A stretch of DNA of 64,000 bases from an uncultured Eubacteriales bacterium (GTDB lineage Bacteria > Bacillota > Clostridia > Christensenellales > UBA1242), in assembly GCA_900551855.1 (NCBI GenBank), contig URXM01000002.1, forward strand, positions 124,001 to 188,000, in the 5' to 3' direction. Position 1 is the first letter of the stretch; each line of letters begins with the position of its first letter. Position numbers and translations under genes: made by a program. Under the pieces are notes generated by a model that saw nothing but the letters and a program-made list of their open reading frames with translations, did not search any database and was not told the origin of the DNA. Below, piece by piece: positions 34,448 through 43,590 of this stretch.

Positions 34448-35590
34448 ATGGAAGAGACAAACATAAATGTGCTTTCTGACACTTTTAATCTTTATATGAA
34501 AAAAGGCAAAGAAGCAAAAGAAAAAGGGAATATTACACTTGCAAAGCGAAATTTTTTGCTTGCTAGCGAAACAATGATGCAAATGGCAAAACAAAGCACT
34601 GGCAAACTCAAAGAAGTTCGTATGGATAGAGCACGCCGTCTTGTTGAGATTTCTGACAATTTAAACAAAAAACCTGCAAAGATAAACAAGAAAGATGAAA
34701 AAACAGAAGATGAAGAAGACGAAGATGTAAAAAAATGGCAAGCCGCAGAGATCCCTAAGATAAAATTTAGTGATGTTGCTGGGCTGGAAGATGTCAAAAA
34801 AGCAATCACTATAAGAATGATAAATCCTATCAAATATCCAGACAAATACAAAATGTATGGCAAAAAGACAGGCGGAGGAGTCTTGTTGTATGGACCTCCA
34901 GGAACTGGTAAAACAATGATTGCCAAAGCGATTGCAAATGAAGTTGGGGCAAAATTTTATGCTGTTAAGGGCTCTGATATTGTCAGTAAATGGGTTGGTG
35001 ACAGTGAGAAAAACATAAATTCACTTTTCCAAGAAGCCAACAAACAAGACAGAGCAATCATCTTTATTGATGAAATGGACAGCCTTATTGGCAGGCGTGG
35101 ACTTGACACTCACAATGACAAGAGAGTAAATGAATTTTTGCAACAAATTGATGGTTTTGCAGGAAGAAATCCAAACTTACTTTTGCTTGGTGCAACAAAC
35201 AGACCTTGGGATATTGACAGTGCCGCAATGCGTTCGGGCAGATTTTCACAGAAGATTTATTTGCCTTTGCCAGATGCACCAGCAAGAAAATTTATGATTG
35301 AAAAAAATATGAAAGGTGTTCCTGTTGCAAAAGATTTTGATGTGGACAAAATAGTCGCACAAACCGAGATGTATAGTGGGGCAGACATTGAAGAACTTTG
35401 TGACAGAGCAAAAGATGAGCCTCTTTTGAAAGCTATTGCAACAGATAGCATTATATTGGTAACCAACAAAGATTTTGATGATGTGCTTGAAAAAATGCCA
35501 CCTAGTGTGACACCAAAAGAGTTGAAACAATTTGAAGAATACAACAACGAAATCAATGGTTACATAAAAAACAAAAAAGCAAAAAAATAA
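34448..35590 (+). CDS. Vps4-like AAA ATPase with MIT-like N-terminus
   Basis: 380 residues. An N-terminal helical unit (about 8-75, with KGNITLAKRNFLLASETMM) resembles the three-helix MIT domain that docks ESCRT-III tails. An acidic linker leads to a meiotic-clade AAA module: DVAGLEDVKKAI, Walker A GPPGTGKT (149-156), pore loop SKWVGDSEK (180-188), Walker B IIFIDE (204-209), sensor 1 Asn251, arginine fingers Arg262 and Arg265 in MRSGRF, and GADIEELC. The C-terminal MPPSVTPKELKQFEEY recalls the Vps4/katanin C-terminal helix. This set is unlike ordinary bacterial FtsH. It should disassemble or remodel the neighbouring ESCRT-III-like polymers. Confidence 0.87.
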   Translation: MEETNINVLSDTFNLYMKKGKEAKEKGNITLAKRNFLLASETMMQMAKQSTGKLKEVRMDRARRLVEISDNLNKKPAKINKKDEKTEDEEDEDVKKWQAAEIPKIKFSDVAGLEDVKKAITIRMINPIKYPDKYKMYGKKTGGGVLLYGPPGTGKTMIAKAIANEVGAKFYAVKGSDIVSKWVGDSEKNINSLFQEANKQDRAIIFIDEMDSLIGRRGLDTHNDKRVNEFLQQIDGFAGRNPNLLLLGATNRPWDIDSAAMRSGRFSQKIYLPLPDAPARKFMIEKNMKGVPVAKDFDVDKIVAQTEMYSGADIEELCDRAKDEPLLKAIATDSIILVTNKDFDDVLEKMPPSVTPKELKQFEEYNNEINGYIKNKKAKK

Positions 35591-35600
35591 GGGTTTTTAA

Positions 35601-38600
35601 GTGAGAGAGCGTGTTTGTAAAAATTGTGGAGGGAGAAAATATAAAGTTGTTGGGCAGAACATGGTTAAATGTATGTTCTGTGGAACTCTCTATGTAGACG
35701 AACAGGCTTCCAAGGAAGAAGAAGTCCTTACAGTCAGAGCTTATGACAAACTTAGAGAATGCAAGTTTGACGAAGCTGTTGATGAATTTGACAAGATCTT
35801 GTCTTTATATCCAATGTCTTTTGAAGGAAGATATGGAAAAGTTTTAGCAAAAAATAAAATCATTCTTTACACAAACAAAAGAGGAGTTTCAAAAAGACCT
35901 CGTTTTTTTGGCGAAGAAATACCTTCAATTTTGGAAGAGGAAGACTTTAAAGAAGCAGTAAAAAATGCACCTCCAGAAATGGCAAAAACATATACGGACC
36001 AAGCCAAGAGAATTGAAAAAATAAGAAAAAATTATTTGGAAGAGACAAGCAAAGACAAATATGATGTTTTTGCTTGTGCCTTAGATTTTGATAAAGAAGA
36101 CGAAAATAGTGTCGTAGCAAAAGCATTGGAAGAATTGAAAAACGAAGGTCTTGCTGTTTATTTTGTTCAAGGACTTGATCATAGAGAAAGAGAGGAAGAT
36201 TCTTTCCAAGCATTGAAAACAGCAAAAGTGTTTTTACTTTTTGCAAACGATGAAAAAAATTTCAACAATGGGGAAATAAAGAATTTTTACGACAGATACT
36301 TATATTTTATCTCTCAAAGAAAAAAGACAAAAAGCAGTTTTATCATTGCGCTAGACAGCGAGAAAATTTCTGCTTCAGAATTGCCAAAAGAATTGACCAC
36401 ATTTAAAAATGTTGTGGATATAAACCAAATTTCTTTTTTACAAGATTTGAAAGTAATCGTAAAAAAAGAAATGGAAAATTCTATTGATGAAGTTGCGAAA
36501 ATAGACACAGTTAAAATTGAAAAAGTCGAGCCAGAGAAAAAAGCATATGTTGACATTGAAAGCATAAATCCAAGTGAGCTTGGACATTATCATGTTGAAA
36601 ATGTTGAACTTAGTGATGCAAACAAAATCAAATGGATTTTCTTGACGCTGAAGAATGGTGATTTTGCTTCGGCGACAGACTTGATTGAAAAGGGTTTGGA
36701 AAAAGATCCATACAATTCGGAACTTATGTTTGCACAGCTTATGGCCGAAAACAACATCAAAACTCAAGAAGAGTTTTTCTTGAATATTGCAAACTTTAGG
36801 GACAAAGAAAAAATTGACAAACTGCTCACTTATGCTTCAAAAGATTTTGCAGAATATTTTGTTGACAGTTGGGAAAAACTTGTTGAGAGACTTGATAGTG
36901 AGGAATATTACAACGCATTTTTACTTTATTTGGCAAAGTATACATCACCAAACAGAAATAACTTTATTGAAAAAGCAGAAAACAAGGCTGTTGAAACATT
37001 AAATGAAGAACTGATTGACAAAGTTTTGAAGTGTTTTAAAAGTGATGAAGTTGATAGATTTGTTCAATTTTACTTTATGCTTGCACAAAAAAGTGATGAT
37101 CAAAAATATTATCAAAAAATTTTGGACATTGATGCTGGACACGAACAAAGCAATATTGCTGTTTTGTTGCAACATTTCAAGACTGAAGAAGATTTGCTAA
37201 ACTATCGAAACAAAGAAGAAATAGAAAATTCATTTAAATATTTAAGTGAAAATTCAAGGACAAGATTTGTTTCTTCTTTGATAAATATGATTTTGCCAAT
37301 TGCGTTTTATGATTTATCAAAGGCAGAAGAACAGTTGGATTTCTATTTGTCATATGTTGCCGATGATCAAGAGCTTGCAAAGATACTTCAACAAATTGCG
37401 AGCGTTTTTCAAGAGCAAGGATTTTTTAAACAAGCAGAAAAATATATTTCTATTGCTATTTCAAAGGATAATTCAAACAGCGAATTATATTGGCAACTTA
37501 TAGAAATCAAAGCTCATTGCAAAACCGACAATGAGATCATTATGTCAAATGTAAAGGTTTCTCAAATGCCAGAATGGGAAACATTGCTTAGTCTGTCAGA
37601 TGAAAAACAAACAGAAAAGTATGCTGAAATCACAAGCAAAGCAAATTTATATTCTGGAGAAAAAATCCCATTTAAAATGGATTTGCCTGACAAGGTTAAT
37701 TTGATACAAGAGATACAAGATTTTGTTAATAGAAACGAAAAGATTTTGTTGGAGATAGAAAACCAAGAAGGGGACAAAGTCTTAAAAGGAATAAAATATT
37801 ATAGCCTTCAACTTCAGCCTTTTGAAAAATATATTGAAGATATAAAAGGTATAAAAGACTTTAAAGATTATCAAGATATTTATTCAAAAATCAATTCAAG
37901 ACTAGAAGCCTTAAATTTGACATTGTTGACATCTGTAAATGTTATTGATTTGTTGAATAAGAGCGAAGGTCTTGTTGCAGTTTTTCAAGATTCAAAACCA
38001 AAAATCACTAAAAAATCAAAACAAAAAGACATAAGAGACATAAAGAAAGATAAGTTTATTAAAAAGTTTTTATACATATTTTTGGAGCTATTCCCAATCT
38101 TGTTTACAACTTTGCTTTTGGTGGTTTTGCTTGTCAATCCAAAAGAAGTTTACTTGTATTTCAGTCAAGAATTTTTGATAGTTTCTATGATTTTTTCAAC
38201 TTTGATAGGAATGATAAATCTTGTTGTTTTTATCAATATTAGGCACAAAGTTTCAAAGAAATGGAATATCGCAAACAGTATTCTGTTTTGTGTTGCCGGA
38301 ATAAACATCATATTGATGTTGGCAGGACTTTATCTTTTCCCAGTGACAATGCAAATCAACAATGCAAAAGAAATGAGAGTGTTGCTCAAGAATGCCTCTT
38401 ATTCAAATTTTGAATTGACAACGGACATTGATATGAGTGATAAGTCTTGGCAATCATTCAATTTTAGTGGATCATTAAATGGAAATGGACACTCACTTAC
38501 AAATTTAAAATTTGACAACAAAGATGGCAAGATTGGTTTGTTTAAAAGAAACAGTGGAGATATTAAAAATTTACAAATCTATTTGGCAGATGAACAATAT

Positions 38601-39422
38601 TCAAATATAAACAGATTTGGACCTATTGCAAGGTCAAATTATGGAGCAATTGAAAACTGTGTTGTTTATGGGACAATTGAATTAAACATAAATGAAAATG
38701 CTGTTGTTGGAGGAGTAAGTGCCTCTATGGAAGGCGGAACAATTTTAAATTGTGAAACTTATTTGACAATAACAATAAATGTTGAAGATGCAAATCTTAC
38801 TTATGGTGGAATTGTTGGAGAAGTGAGAACAAGCCAAGGTGAGACAATTATATCTAAATCAACGAACAACAGCAATGTGATGATAAATGCTAACAATGCT
38901 CAGACAATCAGCGCTGGTGGATTTGTGGGGATTTTAAGACATTTGGACAAAGATGACTTTGATTTCTCTATAAATGCAAGCAATTCAAATTTGCAAGTTT
39001 CTGGAAATGGGCAAGAAGTGATTGCTGGTGGTCTTGTAGGTCAAGGATACAGCAGCAGTGAAAACAATTATTCGACAGGGCTTATTGATTTGTCTGAATT
39101 TGTTGGAAGTGGCTATGTTGGTGGACTTTATGGTGAGTATGAAAACACATCACTTCTTGATAGTATAAAAACAAGTTATTCTCTTGTTTCACTTGATGTA
39201 AACGATCAAGTTAAGGTCGGCGGACTTGTTGGAAGCCTTGGGGGAAAAATTGTTTATTGTTTCTCAAATGTCGTAGACAAAGATTTGGTTGGAGATACAA
39301 GATTTTCTTCTGCAGGAGCAGATAATTGCAAGCAATTATCAAACAAATTTTATGATGAGAGTTTGAATTTTGACGAAAATGTATGGGTGATAACTGATAC
39401 GGCTTATCCAATTTTCAAATAA
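35601..39422 (+). CDS. Zinc-ribbon/TIR/transmembrane/GLUG-repeat protein (1273 aa)
   Basis: Domains in order: zinc ribbon (Cys6, Cys9, Cys24, Cys27); a short TPR-like region; a TIR-like domain at about 150-300 (KYDVFACALDF start, LKTAKVFLLFAND core, LPKELTTFKNVVDINQISFLQDL end) as in Bacillota zinc-ribbon TIR proteins; a long helical region; three membrane helices (about 822-845, 855-878, 889-912); and an outer part (914-1273) of repeated GG-[IFL]-x-G GLUG units, probably a beta-helix. An acidic residue, Glu in NGEIKNFYDRY, stands where TIR NADases have their catalytic Glu, but the fold is divergent. GTG start 11 bases after the AAA gene. It probably links a surface sensor to a cytoplasmic TIR effector. 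Confidence 0.78.
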   Translation: MRERVCKNCGGRKYKVVGQNMVKCMFCGTLYVDEQASKEEEVLTVRAYDKLRECKFDEAVDEFDKILSLYPMSFEGRYGKVLAKNKIILYTNKRGVSKRPRFFGEEIPSILEEEDFKEAVKNAPPEMAKTYTDQAKRIEKIRKNYLEETSKDKYDVFACALDFDKEDENSVVAKALEELKNEGLAVYFVQGLDHREREEDSFQALKTAKVFLLFANDEKNFNNGEIKNFYDRYLYFISQRKKTKSSFIIALDSEKISASELPKELTTFKNVVDINQISFLQDLKVIVKKEMENSIDEVAKIDTVKIEKVEPEKKAYVDIESINPSELGHYHVENVELSDANKIKWIFLTLKNGDFASATDLIEKGLEKDPYNSELMFAQLMAENNIKTQEEFFLNIANFRDKEKIDKLLTYASKDFAEYFVDSWEKLVERLDSEEYYNAFLLYLAKYTSPNRNNFIEKAENKAVETLNEELIDKVLKCFKSDEVDRFVQFYFMLAQKSDDQKYYQKILDIDAGHEQSNIAVLLQHFKTEEDLLNYRNKEEIENSFKYLSENSRTRFVSSLINMILPIAFYDLSKAEEQLDFYLSYVADDQELAKILQQIASVFQEQGFFKQAEKYISIAISKDNSNSELYWQLIEIKAHCKTDNEIIMSNVKVSQMPEWETLLSLSDEKQTEKYAEITSKANLYSGEKIPFKMDLPDKVNLIQEIQDFVNRNEKILLEIENQEGDKVLKGIKYYSLQLQPFEKYIEDIKGIKDFKDYQDIYSKINSRLEALNLTLLTSVNVIDLLNKSEGLVAVFQDSKPKITKKSKQKDIRDIKKDKFIKKFLYIFLELFPILFTTLLLVVLLVNPKEVYLYFSQEFLIVSMIFSTLIGMINLVVFINIRHKVSKKWNIANSILFCVAGINIILMLAGLYLFPVTMQINNAKEMRVLLKNASYSNFELTTDIDMSDKSWQSFNFSGSLNGNGHSLTNLKFDNKDGKIGLFKRNSGDIKNLQIYLADEQYSNINRFGPIARSNYGAIENCVVYGTIELNINENAVVGGVSASMEGGTILNCETYLTITINVEDANLTYGGIVGEVRTSQGETIISKSTNNSNVMINANNAQTISAGGFVGILRHLDKDDFDFSINASNSNLQVSGNGQEVIAGGLVGQGYSSSENNYSTGLIDLSEFVGSGYVGGLYGEYENTSLLDSIKTSYSLVSLDVNDQVKVGGLVGSLGGKIVYCFSNVVDKDLVGDTRFSSAGADNCKQLSNKFYDESLNFDENVWVITDTAYPIFK

Positions 39423-39426
39423 AAAC

Positions 39427-39462
39427 AAAAGTGATACTTAAAAAATATCACTTTTTCTTTTT
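39427..39462 (+). terminator. Terminator of the ESCRT-like/TIR operon
   Basis: AAAGTGATA / TATCACTTT stem with an eight-base loop followed by TTCTTTTTT. Confidence 0.8.
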
Positions 39463-39473
39463 TGCAAAATTAG

Positions 39474-39502
39474 TTGACATTTTTTTGTGAAAAGAATATA
39501 AA
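39474..39502 (+). promoter_or_regulatory. Promoter of marR-ABC operon
   Basis: TTGACA (39474-39479), 17 bases, TATAAA (39497-39502). Confidence 0.75.
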
Positions 39503-39504
39503 TA

Positions 39505-39518
39505 GTTAGTATGCTAAC
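39505..39518. promoter_or_regulatory. Probable MarR operator
   Basis: Inverted repeat GTTAG-TATG-CTAAC centred just after the -10 box, over the predicted transcription start. This is the size and place expected for autorepression by the MarR-type regulator encoded 18 bases downstream. Confidence 0.65.
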
Positions 39519-39535
39519 AATCGGAGGGAAAAGTC

Positions 39536-39964
39536 GTGTTTTCAATTGTTTTATCTTTAAAATCATTAAACCATGCCATTATGCGAAGATTTGAAAAAGA
39601 GTTAAAAAACTTTGATATCACTGGTGGTCAATTTATGATTTTGAAATATCTTTTTGACCATCAAAAAGAAGATGTTTATCAAAAAGATATAGAAAAATTT
39701 ATAAGTGTTAGAGGTTCAACCGCAACAGTTGTCTTGCAGACTTTAGAGAAAAAAGGTTATCTTGAAAGAATTGTAAACTTAAATGATGGTAGGTTAAAAA
39801 AGATCATTCTTTGTGATAAAGCTAAGAAAATGGTTGAAGATATACAAAACAGAATGATAAAACTTGAAAAGAAAATTGAAAATGGATTATCCGAAGAAGA
39901 AAAAAAATGTTTTTCTTCTGTTGTTGAGAAAATAAAGAATAATATACAAAATCAAGAGGAATAA
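39536..39964 (+). CDS. MarR-family transcriptional repressor
   Basis: 142 residues with the winged-helix layout of MarR proteins: dimer helix, TGGQFMILKYLFDHQKEDVYQKDIEKFISVRGSTATVVLQTLEKKGYLERIVNLNDGRLKKIILC (winged helix with DGR wing), and a C-terminal dimerisation helix. It should repress its own operon through the GTTAG-N4-CTAAC site and be released by a small ligand, perhaps a substrate of the exporter. GTG start with CGGAGGG nine bases upstream. Seven bases separate it from the first ABC gene. Confidence 0.9.
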   Translation: MFSIVLSLKSLNHAIMRRFEKELKNFDITGGQFMILKYLFDHQKEDVYQKDIEKFISVRGSTATVVLQTLEKKGYLERIVNLNDGRLKKIILCDKAKKMVEDIQNRMIKLEKKIENGLSEEEKKCFSSVVEKIKNNIQNQEE

Positions 39965-39971
39965 ATCAATT

Positions 39972-41717
39972 ATGAATATTTTGAGATTATTGAAAAATTT
40001 GAAATGGATAGATTATTTGTTTTTGTGCATTGCTTGTGGACTTATTGTTTTGCAAGTATGGCTTGATCTTGAATTGCCTTCTTACACAGAGAACATTATG
40101 AATGAATTAGGAAAGCTTCCTATGGGAGAAAAAGTTGAAATGTCCGTTATTTTGATAAATGGCGGATATATGCTTGCTTGTGCTTTGGGAAGTCTTTCTA
40201 GTGCTATTTTGGTAGGATTTTTTACAGCAAATTTATCTTCTAGACTTGCTTACAATATTAGAGGAAAAGTTTACAACAAAATTCAAGGTTTTTCTCTTGC
40301 AGAAATAAACAAATTTTCTACAGCAAGTTTGATAACAAGAACAACCAATGATGTCACACAAGTACAAATTTTCCTTGCAATGGGTATGCAAGCAATCATT
40401 AAAGCTCCTGTTCTTGCCATTTGGTCAATCATAAAGATTTTAGGCAAAGACTGGCAATGGTCTGTTGCACTCGCTGTTGCAATTGGTTTTTTGCTTTTGA
40501 TGGTAATTGTGATTATCACTGTTGCTGTTCCAAAATTTAAGAAAATTCAAACTATGACAGACGATATCAACCGCGTCACTGATGAAAACCTTACTGGTAT
40601 TAGGGTTGTTCGTGCTTCAAATGCGGAAGATTTCCAAAATGAAAAATTTGAGAAATACAATCAGAAACTTACAAAAACTCAACTTTTTGTAAACAGAGTT
40701 ATGGGGATTATGAACCCTGGTATGACTCTTTTGATGAGTGGTCTTTCTCTTGCAATTTATTGGATTGGTGCATATATTGTTGAAGATAGAATGATGCTTG
40801 CAAATATGACAACATTTATGCAATATGGAATCCAAGTTGTAGCTGCATTTATGCTTTTGATCATTATATTTATCTTAATGCCAAGAGCTCTCGTTTCTGC
40901 AAAGAGAATAAACGAAGTTTTAGATACAAAAGACTCTATTATTTCTGGAGAATTTAAAGATATAAATTCAAACCGTTCTGCATCTGTTATTTTTGACCAT
41001 GTTTCTTTCAAATATCCTGACGCCGATGAATATGTTTTGAAAGATATAAGTTTTGAAGCAAAAGAGGGAGAAATTGTTGCCTTTATTGGTTCTACAGGAA
41101 GTGGAAAGAGCACTCTTATCAATCTTATCCCTAGATTGTATGATGCAACAGAAGGGAAAGTTTTGATTGATGGTGTTGATGTAAAAGAATATGACCTTGA
41201 AAGTTTAAACAGAAAGATAGGATATGTGCCACAGAGAGGAATTCTTTTCAGTGGAACTGTTAAATCAAATGTAAACTTTGGAGATAACAATGCTGATGAT
41301 GAAGAAGTTAAAAATGCAATAAGTATTGCTCAGGCATCAAACTTTGTTTCTAGAATGGCAAATGGTGTTGATAGTAGAATTGCTCAAGGAGGAACAAATG
41401 TTTCTGGTGGGCAGAAACAGAGATTGTCAATTGCTCGTGCTGTAGCTAGAAGACCAGAAATCTTTATTTTTGATGATAGTTTTTCTGCACTTGATTATAA
41501 AACAGACAAGAAATTGAGAGCTGCTCTCAAAAAACACACAGGAAAAGTCACAAAGTTTATTGTTGCACAAAGAATTGGAACAATTAAAGATGCTGACAAA
41601 ATTATTGTTCTTGACAATGGAATCATGGTTGGTATGGGGACACACGATGAGTTGCTCAAGAATTGTCCAGTTTACAAAGAAATAGCTTTGTCACAATTGT
41701 CAAAGGAGGAATTATAA
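39972..41717 (+). CDS. ABC exporter subunit with degenerate ATPase site
   Basis: 581 residues: six membrane helices, then one nucleotide-binding domain. Walker A GSTGSGKS and signature VSGGQ are intact, but the catalytic Glu after Walker B is Asp (IFIFDDSFSALD, near residue 500) and the H-loop His is Gln (IVAQRIG, near 533). This is the pattern of the non-catalytic half of heterodimeric type IV exporters (BmrC/TM287/LmrC type), so it should pair with the next gene product. Substrate unknown; MarR control suggests drugs or antimicrobial peptides. The next ORF starts two bases after the stop. Confidence 0.92.
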   Translation: MNILRLLKNLKWIDYLFLCIACGLIVLQVWLDLELPSYTENIMNELGKLPMGEKVEMSVILINGGYMLACALGSLSSAILVGFFTANLSSRLAYNIRGKVYNKIQGFSLAEINKFSTASLITRTTNDVTQVQIFLAMGMQAIIKAPVLAIWSIIKILGKDWQWSVALAVAIGFLLLMVIVIITVAVPKFKKIQTMTDDINRVTDENLTGIRVVRASNAEDFQNEKFEKYNQKLTKTQLFVNRVMGIMNPGMTLLMSGLSLAIYWIGAYIVEDRMMLANMTTFMQYGIQVVAAFMLLIIIFILMPRALVSAKRINEVLDTKDSIISGEFKDINSNRSASVIFDHVSFKYPDADEYVLKDISFEAKEGEIVAFIGSTGSGKSTLINLIPRLYDATEGKVLIDGVDVKEYDLESLNRKIGYVPQRGILFSGTVKSNVNFGDNNADDEEVKNAISIAQASNFVSRMANGVDSRIAQGGTNVSGGQKQRLSIARAVARRPEIFIFDDSFSALDYKTDKKLRAALKKHTGKVTKFIVAQRIGTIKDADKIIVLDNGIMVGMGTHDELLKNCPVYKEIALSQLSKEEL

Positions 41718-41718
41718 A

Positions 41719-43515
41719 ATGCCTGGTATGATGAATATGAGAAACAATTCAGTTGAAAAAGCAGAAAAAGGTGCATTTTTTAAGTCTTTAGGCAAGCTCC
41801 TTAAATTTTGTAAAAGATATTGGGGATGGATAATTTTGTCTATTGTTTTGGGAGCGGTTGCAACCGTATTTCAAATTATAGGTCCAAACAAAATTGGAGA
41901 TATTGCAAGTATTATTTCTAAAAGTTATATGTTTGGCATTGATGTTGGTGCCGTTACAGAAATTGCAATTTTCTTGGTTTGCATTTATGTTGCAGGAGCA
42001 ATTTTGTCTTATTTCCAACATTTTATAACAGCGACAGTCACACAAAAAACTGTAAGAAGATTGAGACAAAATATTTCTAAAAAAATCAACAAATTACCTT
42101 TAAATTATTTTGATACTCATCTTCACGGAGACATTTTAAGTAGAGTCACAAACGATATTGATACGATTGGTCAGAACTTAAACCAAAGTATAGGTGGGCT
42201 TATTTCAAACATTTTGTTGTTTTTAGGCGTGCTTGTAGCTATGTTTGTAATTGACTGGATTATGGCATTTACTGTTGTGGGAACTACAATTATAGGTTTT
42301 AGTTTTTCTTTAATTTTTATGACCAAATCTCAAAAATACTTTATACAAAACCAGAAGAATTTGGGGGATTTGAATGCTCATATTGAAGAAACATATACTG
42401 GACATAATGTTGTGCAGTTGTTTAATGCTAAAAGCAACACAAAAAAAGAATTTGATAGAGTAAACAAAAAATTGTATACAACTGGTTGGAAGTCACAATT
42501 TATTTCTGGTGTTATGATGCCAGTTATGAACTTTGTTGGAAACTTTGGCTATGTTGCAGTTTGTGTAGTTGGTGCTGTGCTTGCATCTTACAGAGGGATT
42601 GAATACTATGGAACAATTGTTCAATTTATGATTTATGTAAGACTCTTTACAAACCCACTTTCACAAATTGCTCAAAGTTTGACGAGTTTGCAATCAGCTT
42701 CTGCTGCTTGTGGCAGAGTGTTTGAATTTTTGGAAGAAAAAGAACTTTCTGATGAAAGCGACAAAACAATTGTGCTTGACAATGTAAAAGGAAATGTAGA
42801 ATTTGACCATGTTAAATTTGGTTATAATCCAAACAAAATCATAATCAAAGACTTTTCTGCAAATGTTGTTGCTGGGCAAAAAATAGCTATTGTAGGCCCA
42901 ACAGGGGCAGGAAAAACCACACTTGTAAATTTGTTGATGCGTTTTTATGAGCTTAACTCTGGAGATATCAAAATTGATGGAGTTTCCACAAAAGATATAA
43001 CTAGAGAAAATGTTCACAGATTGTTTGGTATGGTGCTTCAAGACACATGGCTCTTTGAAGGAACTATAAAAGAAAACTTGAGATACAACAATCCAAATAT
43101 CACAGATCAACAAATTGTTGATGCGTGCAAATATGTTGGTGTTGATCACTTCATTCAAACTTTGTCAAAAGGATATGACACTGTTATCGATGACGCAGTA
43201 AATTTGTCTGCAGGACAAAAACAACTTCTTACAATTGCAAGAACAATGATTGCAAACAGACCTATGATTATTCTTGATGAGGCAACAAGTTCTGTTGATA
43301 CAAGAACTGAAGTTTTGCTTCAAAAGGCAATGGATAAGGTTATGGAAGGAAGAACTTCTTTCATTATTGCTCATAGATTGTCAACAATTAAAAATGCTGA
43401 CTTGATCTTGGTCCTTAAAGATGGAGATATCATCGAAAAAGGAAATCACGAAGAATTGTTGAAAAAAGGTGGTTTCTATGCTGACCTTTACAACAGTCAA
43501 TTTGAAGAAGTTTAA
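41719..43515 (+). CDS. ABC exporter subunit with canonical ATPase site
   Basis: 598 residues: a short N-terminal cytoplasmic part, six membrane helices, and an intact cassette with Walker A GPTGAGKT (near residue 393), LSAGQ signature, Walker B IIILDEATSSVD and H-loop AHRLST. It supplies the catalytic Glu and His missing from the upstream partner, making an asymmetric heterodimer. AAGGAGG lies in the end of the previous gene, with only one base between stop and ATG, so synthesis of the two halves is coupled. Confidence 0.93.
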   Translation: MPGMMNMRNNSVEKAEKGAFFKSLGKLLKFCKRYWGWIILSIVLGAVATVFQIIGPNKIGDIASIISKSYMFGIDVGAVTEIAIFLVCIYVAGAILSYFQHFITATVTQKTVRRLRQNISKKINKLPLNYFDTHLHGDILSRVTNDIDTIGQNLNQSIGGLISNILLFLGVLVAMFVIDWIMAFTVVGTTIIGFSFSLIFMTKSQKYFIQNQKNLGDLNAHIEETYTGHNVVQLFNAKSNTKKEFDRVNKKLYTTGWKSQFISGVMMPVMNFVGNFGYVAVCVVGAVLASYRGIEYYGTIVQFMIYVRLFTNPLSQIAQSLTSLQSASAACGRVFEFLEEKELSDESDKTIVLDNVKGNVEFDHVKFGYNPNKIIIKDFSANVVAGQKIAIVGPTGAGKTTLVNLLMRFYELNSGDIKIDGVSTKDITRENVHRLFGMVLQDTWLFEGTIKENLRYNNPNITDQQIVDACKYVGVDHFIQTLSKGYDTVIDDAVNLSAGQKQLLTIARTMIANRPMIILDEATSSVDTRTEVLLQKAMDKVMEGRTSFIIAHRLSTIKNADLILVLKDGDIIEKGNHEELLKKGGFYADLYNSQFEEV

Positions 43516-43531
43516 AAATTTAGCATAAAAC

Positions 43532-43590
43532 AAAAAAAATCTCTCATAATACAAACGATTATGGAGGTGTGTTATGATGAGAGTTTTTTT
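43532..43590 (+). terminator. Terminator-like hairpin enclosing the next gene's ribosome site and start
   Basis: AAAAAAA-x-CTCTCAT (43532-43547) pairs with ATGAGAG-x-TTTTTTT (43577-43590). The loop carries GGAGG and the first ATG (43574), and the 3' arm is the second codon onward. It can end the ABC operon and also hide the translation start of the 43574 gene. Confidence 0.55.
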
